Below are positions 1-5,480 of a stretch of 5,480 bases of DNA, one piece after another. A model generated the notes under the pieces. It searched no databases and was not told the origin of the DNA. It saw nothing but the letters and a program-made list of their open reading frames with translations. Source of the stretch: Chloroflexota bacterium (GTDB lineage: Bacteria; Chloroflexota; Dehalococcoidia; Dehalococcoidales; WRFJ01); assembly GCA_009778865.1 (NCBI GenBank), contig WRFJ01000067.1, positions 1-5,480 of the forward strand, in the 5' to 3' direction. The number at the start of each line of letters is the position of its first letter. The first letter of the stretch is position 1. The position numbers were made by a program, and so were the translations under genes.

Positions 1-973
1 CACGGCGTGGCAAGCCAAAGATAGTAGGCGAAACCAAAGCCTGAAGCTCCACTAATAAAGGGCGTGTACCTTCTAACAACGGCACTACACATGAGCCTTC
101 ATTTTCTTCTTCATGTTCGCCAATAAATATAGATGAGGGGTTGGACACTTCTTGTAGACCACGTTCACTCATAGTAAAAATTCCCACTTCTGATATACTG
201 CCAAAGCGATTCTTAGCAGCACGCAATATACGAAAAGAATTGAACTTTTCTCCTTCCAAATATAAAACAGTATCTACCACATGCTCCAGCACTCTAGGAC
301 CAGCCACTAAACCTTCTTTATTAACATGGCCACTAAGAAAAACCGGCACATCACTTTCCTTAGCATAGTTCATTAAACGTATTGCACATTCACGCACTTG
401 AGAAACTGAGCCGGGAGCCGAATCTATCTCGGGAGCAAAAATAGTCTGCACTGAATCGACTACTACTAGTGAAGGCGTTTTTTCTTTAAGCAAAGCTAGA
501 CAAGCGTTGACATTTGTTTGGCTGACTACATATATATGATGAGTATTAATACCTAATCGCAAGGCACGCAGATTTATTTGACGTGGACTTTCTTCACCCG
601 ATATATAATAAACAGGAGACTGTGTTGTTGCCATTTCAGCACATAACTGTAAAAGTAAGGTGCTTTTACCTATACCAGGCTCGCCACCTATAAGCGTCAC
701 ACTGCCATCCACCAAGCCACCACCTAAAACACGACTCAGTTCACCAAGTTTTAACAGACGACGCCTATCTTCCTCGTTGCCTATCTCATTTAAAGCTCTG
801 ACTGTAGCTGCTGGTGTATGGTTTACACCAGCAGTTCTGGTAAAAAAGGATGTAGCACTCGGCATTTCTTCTATAAAGCTATTCCAAGCGCCACACTCAT
901 CACATTTACCTTGCCACTTAGGAGCCATAACACCGCATTCTGTACATTTGAATATGGTTCTTATTTTAGCCAT
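1..973 (-). CDS. radA: DNA repair protein RadA (Sms), 3' end cut by window edge
   Basis: RadA is a RecA-like ATPase that binds single-stranded DNA and drives branch migration of recombination intermediates. Seen here: 324 complete codons from ATG at 973. An N-terminal zinc finger has Cys10, Cys13, Cys24 and Cys27 (CTECG and CDECG). The Walker A motif GGEPGIGKST is at about 96-105, with SGEES at 125-129 and the Walker B strand LVVVDS at 169-174. The RadA signature KNRFG is at 254-258. The reading ends in LVELQALVSPTIFGLPRR, the beginning of the Lon-protease-like C-terminal domain. Family members are about 450 aa, so roughly 130 residues lie outside the window. A TAGGT Shine-Dalgarno core lies 8 nt before the ATG. 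The gene follows clpC by 94 bp, a neighbour order common in Bacillota. One small oddity: the usual GHVTKEG reads GHVNKEG at 215-221. Identity is near certain. Confidence 0.97.
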   Translation of the reverse strand, partial: MAKIRTIFKCTECGVMAPKWQGKCDECGAWNSFIEEMPSATSFFTRTAGVNHTPAATVRALNEIGNEEDRRRLLKLGELSRVLGGGLVDGSVTLIGGEPGIGKSTLLLQLCAEMATTQSPVYYISGEESPRQINLRALRLGINTHHIYVVSQTNVNACLALLKEKTPSLVVVDSVQTIFAPEIDSAPGSVSQVRECAIRLMNYAKESDVPVFLSGHVNKEGLVAGPRVLEHVVDTVLYLEGEKFNSFRILRAAKNRFGSISEVGIFTMSERGLQEVSNPSSIFIGEHEEENEGSCVVPLLEGTRPLLVELQALVSPTIFGLPRR

Positions 974-981
974 AAAGTTTT

Positions 982-986
982 ACCTA
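982..986 (-). promoter_or_regulatory. radA ribosome-binding site
   Basis: On the minus strand TAGGT sits 8 nt before the ATG at 973. It is weaker than the AAGGAG of clpC and supports this start codon. Confidence 0.6.
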
Positions 987-1013
987 AATACATTATTTTA
1001 AAGTTTTCATACC

Positions 1014-1047
1014 AAAGAGACATCGCCTAAAAAGGCAATGTCTCTTT
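1014..1047 (-). terminator. clpC-radA intergenic hairpin (terminator or attenuator)
   Basis: Two 15-nt arms (1014-1028 and 1033-1047) are complementary around a 4-nt loop. Read as minus-strand RNA, the single irregular pair (1024 with 1037) is a G-U wobble and the loop is UUUU. Read as plus-strand RNA, the same pair is a C-A mismatch, so the structure favours the clpC direction. The 3' arm ends in CUCUUU followed by GG, so the U-tract is short. This may be a partial terminator allowing read-through into radA, or an mRNA-stabilising 3' end. No convincing separate radA promoter lies in the 40 bp after it. Confidence 0.6.
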
Positions 1048-1067
1048 CTACAGCTATTTATGTTATT

Positions 1068-3608
1068 TTAGGCTTCAGCATCATCAGTCATAATCGACAC
1101 TGCTTCTTCCAACATAACTCGCGTTTTATTGATACCATCGCGGATAGTAATTTGACCTTCCTGCCCATCTACGATAATCTCATCACCAGCCCTAAAGCGA
1201 TTACGCAATAAATCTTCGGAAAGCTTGTCTTCCAGCTCACTTTGAATTGTGCGTCGCAACGGACGTGCACCGTATATCTTATCGTAACCTTTATCTCCTA
1301 AAATATCCTTAGCAGCATTCGTAACGGTAAGAGTAATAGCCTGATCTTTAAGCTGATTAATGACATTTTTCAGTATTAAATCTACGATTTGACGTATCTC
1401 TTGCTTATTCAAAGCATGAAACACCACTGTAGCATCTAAACGATTTAAGAATTCGGGGCGAAAATTTTTCTTCATCTCAGAGGTGAGCTTTTCGCGCATT
1501 TTTTCATAATCACGCTCTTGTTCAACTTTGTCCTCAACCACCGGCATAAAGCCCAATGCGCCGCCGCCTTTTTTAATCTCCTCAGCACCAATGTTAGAAG
1601 TCATGATGACAATGGTATTTCTAAAATCTATCTTTTTACCTTTAGAGTCGGTTAGATGACCATCGTCAAAGACTTGTAATAATATATTAAAGACATCGGG
1701 GTGAGCTTTTTCAATCTCATCTAAAAGCACTATGGAATATGGTTTACGACGCACCATTTCAGTTAACTGACCACCGTCATCGTAACCTACATATCCGGGA
1801 GGAGCGCCCATTAAACGCGAAACGGCATGCTTTTCCATATATTCACTCATATCAACACGAATAAGTGTGTTTTCTGAACCAAACATAAATTCAGCCAAAG
1901 CTCTGGCTAACTCAGTCTTACCAACGCCGGTAGGTCCTAAGAAAACAAAATTACCGATAGGACGTTTGGGATCTTTTAGGCCACTTCTAGCACGCCGTAC
2001 AGCTTTAGAAACAGTAGAAATAGCTTCATCCTGTCCTACAATACGCTCATGCAGTGCTTTTTCCATATCTAGTAAACGCTCTTTTTCATCGCCGGTTAAC
2101 TGATGCACGGGTACTTTAGTCCACATGGAAACTACTTTAGCAATTTCTTCTTCGTCAACTACCGGATTGCCAGCTTTAAGTTGATCTTTCCATTCTTTGG
2201 TTTGCGCTTTGATTTTTTCTTCTATGGCCAGTTCACGCTCGCGCATCTCGGCGGCATAATCATACTGTTTGGTAGCTAAAGCTGATTCTTTATCTTGTCT
2301 GTAGCTTTCTTCTTCCTTTTCCAAATCCTTAATAGAAATAGGCTTAGTCAGAAAACGCACGCGCACTCTAGAAGCTGCTTCATCTATAAGATCAATAGCT
2401 TTATCGGGCATAAAGCGATCAGAAATATACCGAGCAGCCAAATTGGCGGCCACAATTAAAGCACTATCAGTGATAGTGAGTTTATGATATTCTTCATAAC
2501 GCGAGCGTATGCCCCGCAAAATCTGTATAGTCTCCTCAATGGAAGGCTCTTCTACCATTACAGTTTGGAAGCGCCTTTCCAAAGCCGGATCTTTTTCGAT
2601 ATGTTTACGGTAATCATCAAAAGTAGTGGCGCCTATTAATTGCAAATCGCCGCGCGATAAAGGTGGTTTTAGTATATTGGCAGCATCCACACTGCCTTCG
2701 GCAGCACCGGCTCCTACCATAGTATGAAATTCATCTACAAAAACAATGATATTGCCAGCCTCTTTAATTTCTTGCAGCACCTTCTTTAAACGTTCTTCAA
2801 ATTCACCACGGAATTTGGTGCCGGCTACCAGCGAACCCATATCCAAAGACACCAAACGCTTGCCGGTTAAAGTTTCAGGCACATCATTAGCTACGATGCG
2901 ACGGGCTAAACCCTCTACAATAGCTGTCTTGCCTACACCAGGCTCGCCGAGCAAGGCTGGATTGTTTTTACGGCGGCGAGAAAGAATCTGGATAACACGC
3001 TCAATTTCATCAGTGCGACCGATAACCGGATCTATACGATTTTCACGCACGGCTTGAGTTATATCAATCGTTAAAACATCAAGATTGGGGGTTTTGCTTT
3101 GCGTCTTAGTAACAACGGGACGAATACCCCTAAAAGGTGAATTGATATTGTTAGGCGATGGCTGTTGAGCAGCGCTGCTTAAAGCTCTGGTAATCTCAGC
3201 GCGTGCTTTTTCCAGTGTAACACCCAAAGATATAAGTATTTTATAGGCTATACCGTCTTCTTCGCGTAACATACCTAACAATAAATGTTCAGAGGAAATT
3301 TGAAGTGAATTCATTGTACGTGCTTCATCAATAGCCAATTCTATTACTCTTTTGGAAAGAGTAGTTAATCCGTCCTGAGCTGTAAGAGTGACAAAAGCTG
3401 ACTCACGATTCACAGCTTCACGCACGATATCCATCGTAATGCCCATGGCAAAAAGAGCTTGGGCACCCACGCTATCATGCTCACGCACCATACCTAACAA
3501 TAAATGTTCAGTACCTATATATTTTTGCCCCATTAAACTGGCTTCTTCTTGAGCAAAAGTCAGCATTCGGCGCAAAGATTCGGAAAATTTATCGTACCGA
3601 CCAGCCAT
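1068..3608 (-). CDS. clpC: ATP-dependent Clp protease ATP-binding subunit ClpC
   Basis: ClpC is a cytoplasmic Hsp100/AAA+ unfoldase that forms hexamers and threads proteins into ClpP for degradation. From ATG at 3608 it is 846 aa, a normal family length. In order: two Clp N-repeats (about 5-70 and 80-145), a linker (145-175), and the first AAA+ module. That module has Walker A GEPGVGKT at 221-228, pore loop KFRG at 265-268, Walker B FVDEFH at 290-295 and an arginine-finger ALERRF at 342-347. A coiled-coil middle domain (about 418-495) carries a UVR-like motif at 441-460, which separates ClpC from ClpB. The second module has Walker A GPTGVGKT at 558-565, pore loop GYVG at 605-608, Walker B IVLLDE at 626-631, a likely ClpP-docking loop LGF at 685-687 and sensor-2 GARPLRR at 780-786. 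The frame is open to 3689, but that start lies upstream of the promoter. AAGGAG 8 nt before 3608 decides the start. The locus lacks the usual upstream ctsR-mcsA-mcsB. Confidence 0.97.
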   Translation of the reverse strand: MAGRYDKFSESLRRMLTFAQEEASLMGQKYIGTEHLLLGMVREHDSVGAQALFAMGITMDIVREAVNRESAFVTLTAQDGLTTLSKRVIELAIDEARTMNSLQISSEHLLLGMLREEDGIAYKILISLGVTLEKARAEITRALSSAAQQPSPNNINSPFRGIRPVVTKTQSKTPNLDVLTIDITQAVRENRIDPVIGRTDEIERVIQILSRRRKNNPALLGEPGVGKTAIVEGLARRIVANDVPETLTGKRLVSLDMGSLVAGTKFRGEFEERLKKVLQEIKEAGNIIVFVDEFHTMVGAGAAEGSVDAANILKPPLSRGDLQLIGATTFDDYRKHIEKDPALERRFQTVMVEEPSIEETIQILRGIRSRYEEYHKLTITDSALIVAANLAARYISDRFMPDKAIDLIDEAASRVRVRFLTKPISIKDLEKEEESYRQDKESALATKQYDYAAEMRERELAIEEKIKAQTKEWKDQLKAGNPVVDEEEIAKVVSMWTKVPVHQLTGDEKERLLDMEKALHERIVGQDEAISTVSKAVRRARSGLKDPKRPIGNFVFLGPTGVGKTELARALAEFMFGSENTLIRVDMSEYMEKHAVSRLMGAPPGYVGYDDGGQLTEMVRRKPYSIVLLDEIEKAHPDVFNILLQVFDDGHLTDSKGKKIDFRNTIVIMTSNIGAEEIKKGGGALGFMPVVEDKVEQERDYEKMREKLTSEMKKNFRPEFLNRLDATVVFHALNKQEIRQIVDLILKNVINQLKDQAITLTVTNAAKDILGDKGYDKIYGARPLRRTIQSELEDKLSEDLLRNRFRAGDEIIVDGQEGQITIRDGINKTRVMLEEAVSIMTDDAEA

Positions 3609-3616
3609 TATAATAA

Positions 3617-3622
3617 CTCCTT
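3617..3622 (-). promoter_or_regulatory. clpC ribosome-binding site (decides the start)
   Basis: AAGGAG on the minus strand lies 8 nt before ATG 3608, an optimal spacing. The longer in-frame start at 3689 would add 27 hydrophobic residues unlike any ClpC N-terminus, and it lies upstream of the best promoter. The first conserved residues are MAGRYDKFSE. Confidence 0.9.
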
Positions 3623-3651
3623 CCCATGTACTGCTGCAGTATTTCATTGTA

Positions 3652-3680
3652 ATTATAAACGTAAAAATTAAAGTTAGCAA
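3652..3680 (-). promoter_or_regulatory. clpC promoter, housekeeping sigma type
   Basis: On the minus strand a -35 TTGCTA (3680-3675, 4 of 6 consensus bases) is followed after exactly 17 bp by a perfect -10 TATAAT (3657-3652). Transcription would start near 3645, giving a leader of about 37 nt that contains the AAGGAG. No CtsR-type tandem heptads (GGTCAAA class) and no CIRCE inverted repeat overlap it. This is a pattern match only. Confidence 0.65.
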
Positions 3681-3708
3681 TATAACCAAATATAAAATGC
3701 TGCTCTTT

Positions 3709-3741
3709 ATTATAACGTATCAAAGTTAAAAGATTATATCA
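3709..3741 (-). promoter_or_regulatory. Possible additional upstream -10 elements for clpC
   Basis: Two more perfect TATAAT hexamers lie upstream of the main candidate on the minus strand. The one at 3738-3733 is preceded by TG one base away (TGATATAAT), an extended -10 that can tolerate a poor -35. The one at 3714-3709 has no recognisable -35. In such AT-rich DNA chance occurrence is likely, so these are tentative. If used, they would give clpC leaders of roughly 95 to 120 nt. Confidence 0.35.
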
Positions 3742-3819
3742 GTAATCCATCAGTCTATCATACAACAGCCTACCGGATATCAATAATAACTAGCTTTTCT
3801 ATAAAAAGAAAACCTTTCT

Positions 3820-3849
3820 AAAAACAAAAAAGAGGCTATTACACCTCTT
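3820..3849 (-). terminator. Intrinsic terminator after the 41-codon ORF
   Basis: On the minus strand AAGAGG (3849-3844) pairs with CCTCTT (3835-3830) across an 8-nt loop. It is followed by an almost unbroken T-tract to 3820, interrupted by one G. This is a classic rho-independent terminator. It cannot serve the rRNA operon, which has its own terminator at 4152-4130, so it implies a separate transcript between 5S and clpC. Confidence 0.8.
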
Positions 3850-3897
3850 ATCTCAAGCCCTGTCATTATGCGGGCATTATTTTAAGCCCCAGAGCTC

Positions 3898-4023
3898 TTA
3901 TTTGCGGCTGGTTATCCTAATATAGTGCAAGAATTGTTTTTCACTTCTGCGATAATAAGGGTTGCCAGTATGAGTTTGGCCGACAGTATGCTCTGTGCGC
4001 ATAGTCATATAGATGTTACTCAT
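3898..4023 (-). CDS. Small hypothetical protein, 41 aa
   Basis: I do not recognise this protein. ATG at 4023 opens 41 codons ending in TAA at 3898. The product is basic (7 Arg/Lys against 2 Glu), has three His, contains a YYRRSEKQF stretch at 23-31 and has no hydrophobic segment long enough to span a membrane. An AAGGAG lies 13 nt upstream, a strong match at rather long spacing. A TAA codon lies directly before the ATG in frame, so the ORF cannot extend further. Two internal ATGs (codons 6 and 8) are farther from the AAGGAG. The ORF is bracketed by the rRNA terminator upstream and its own intrinsic terminator 48 nt downstream, so it forms a plausible one-gene unit. The transcript could instead be a small RNA with a chance ORF. 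Coding status is an inference from expression signals. Confidence 0.45.
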   Translation of the reverse strand: MSNIYMTMRTEHTVGQTHTGNPYYRRSEKQFLHYIRITSRK

Positions 4024-4036
4024 TTATGTTTGCTTA

Positions 4037-4042
4037 CTCCTT
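4037..4042 (-). promoter_or_regulatory. Shine-Dalgarno sequence of the 41-codon ORF
   Basis: AAGGAG on the minus strand matches the clpC site exactly but lies 13 nt from the ATG at 4023, longer than the usual 5 to 10. It is the main evidence for translation of this ORF. Confidence 0.5.
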
Positions 4043-4074
4043 TGTTTTTTACTCCGTTTTACCTTCACAACTAT

Positions 4075-4104
4075 ATTATCAGTTTATATTAAAAAGCATA
4101 TTAA
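4075..4104 (-). promoter_or_regulatory. Candidate promoter of the small transcription unit
   Basis: On the minus strand TTAATA (4104-4099, weak -35) and GATAAT (4080-4075, 5 of 6 consensus bases) are 18 bp apart. The overlapping reading TGATAATAT resembles an extended -10. Transcription would begin near 4068, just after the rRNA terminator. The DNA here is very AT-rich, so the match is tentative. Confidence 0.3.
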
Positions 4105-4129
4105 ACAGCGGTTAAATTTATGTTAAATT

Positions 4130-4152
4130 AAAAATGCCACTTTAAAGTGGCA
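4130..4152 (-). terminator. rRNA operon terminator
   Basis: A perfect 18-bp palindrome (4135-4152, TGCCACTTTAAAGTGGCA) folds with a GC-containing 6-bp outer stem. On the minus strand it is followed at once by five T residues (4134-4130). It lies 18 nt after the 5S 3' end, the expected place for an intrinsic terminator of the operon. Confidence 0.88.
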
Positions 4153-4169
4153 CCCAGCATAAACAAAAA

Positions 4170-4294
4170 GCTCCTCGGCAATGGCGTATTTTCCACAAAA
4201 GATTTCTCTCTAAGTATCGTCCGCGCTGAACAGTTTCACGACCGTGTTCGGGATGGGAACGGGTGGTTCCAGTTCGCTCTAATCACCGAAGAGC
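4170..4294 (-). rRNA. rrf: 5S ribosomal RNA
   Basis: This is the 5S component of the large ribosomal subunit. Read on the minus strand, GCTCTTCGG (4294-4286) pairs over 9 bp with CCGAGGAGC (4178-4170), forming terminal helix I with one G-U pair. Between them lies the conserved core CCCGTTCCCATCCCGAACAC, diagnostic for bacterial 5S. The helix-bounded length is 125 nt, slightly above the usual 115-120, so the mature ends may lie a few bases inside these limits. It follows 23S by about 115 nt and precedes the operon terminator. Confidence 0.95.
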
Positions 4295-4409
4295 TAAAAG
4301 GTAGCAAATTTTCAAAAACCTTAAAGACTGAATGCCGTGTTTTTACACTAAATTCTAAAAAACAGTAAACCAAATTTTGTAAAGTTTGACTTGTTTTCAA
4401 CTCTGAAAC
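4295..4409 (-). other. 23S-5S internal transcribed spacer
   Basis: This AT-rich spacer of about 115 nt shows no tRNA cloverleaf and no ORF. The segment next to 4409 probably pairs with sequence upstream of 23S, outside the window, to form the processing stem. That partner cannot be checked here. Confidence 0.75.

Positions 4410-5480
<1,071 letters not shown>

Noticed and set aside
854..863. GTAGCACTCG resembling half a CIRCE element
   Set aside because: It lies within radA coding sequence and has no inverted GAGTGC partner at 9 nt.
973..1016. A radA promoter after the hairpin (TTGGTA, 17 bp, TGTATT)
   Set aside because: Both hexamers match only 4 of 6 bases, and the implied start would fall at the Shine-Dalgarno sequence, leaving almost no leader.
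141..1030. Plus-strand ORFs of 70-113 codons (141-368, 660-1001, 818-1030)
   Set aside because: They lie antisense to radA, whose protein motifs are unmistakable, and have no ribosome-binding site or recognisable product.
1867..3057. Plus-strand ORFs of 78 and 103 codons (1867-2103, 2746-3057)
   Set aside because: They are antisense to the two ClpC ATPase modules and are explained by the codon pattern of clpC.
3714..3732. CtsR-like site (ATCAAAGTTAAAAG on the plus strand)
   Set aside because: It has only one partial heptad and the wrong spacing for the tandem GGTCAAA-type operator.
3794..3813. AT-only hairpin CTTTTCT / AGAAAAC
   Set aside because: The stem is almost entirely A-T in an AT-rich tract, so it is expected by chance and has no clear role beyond the adjacent terminator.
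4295..4409. A tRNA in the 23S-5S spacer
   Set aside because: There is no GTTCRA-type T-loop or acceptor-stem pairing; the spacer is too AT-rich.

Overview
The window holds the end of a ribosomal RNA operon and two housekeeping genes, all on the minus strand, so transcription runs from high to low coordinates. Protein-coding and intergenic DNA are AT-rich. ClpC carries a UvrB/UvrC-type (UVR) motif in its middle domain, and it is followed by radA. The ribosome-binding sites are strong AAGGAG types. This combination points to a low-GC Gram-positive lineage (Bacillota). I cannot fix the class; a Negativicutes-like 23S is only an impression.

Layout in transcription order: (1) the 3' part of 23S rRNA, entering from the right edge (5480 to about 4410); (2) a spacer of about 115 nt with no tRNA; (3) 5S rRNA (about 4294 to 4170); (4) a strong intrinsic terminator (4152 to 4130); (5) a gap of about 520 bp before clpC. 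This gap holds a compact candidate transcription unit: a 41-codon ORF (4023 to 3898) with a strong Shine-Dalgarno sequence and its own intrinsic terminator (3849 to 3820). (6) clpC, whose best promoter is at 3680 to 3652, with start codon at 3608 and stop at 1068. (7) A 15-bp hairpin at 1047 to 1014. (8) radA, starting at 973 and cut by the left edge after 324 codons.

The two proteins are conserved neighbours in Bacillota. ClpC is the AAA+ unfoldase that feeds ClpP for protein quality control. RadA is a RecA-like branch-migration ATPase used in recombination and DNA repair. In Bacillus-type genomes ctsR, mcsA and mcsB precede clpC. Here those three are absent and an rRNA operon lies upstream instead, and I see no convincing CtsR or CIRCE operator. 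This suggests a rearranged locus with clpC under a plain housekeeping-type promoter.

The observations most worth following up are the unrecognised 41-aa ORF with its own expression signals, and the macrolide-site bases of the 23S rRNA (A at 2056 and 2057, U at 2611, E. coli numbering). No mobile element, CRISPR array, tRNA or origin was seen.
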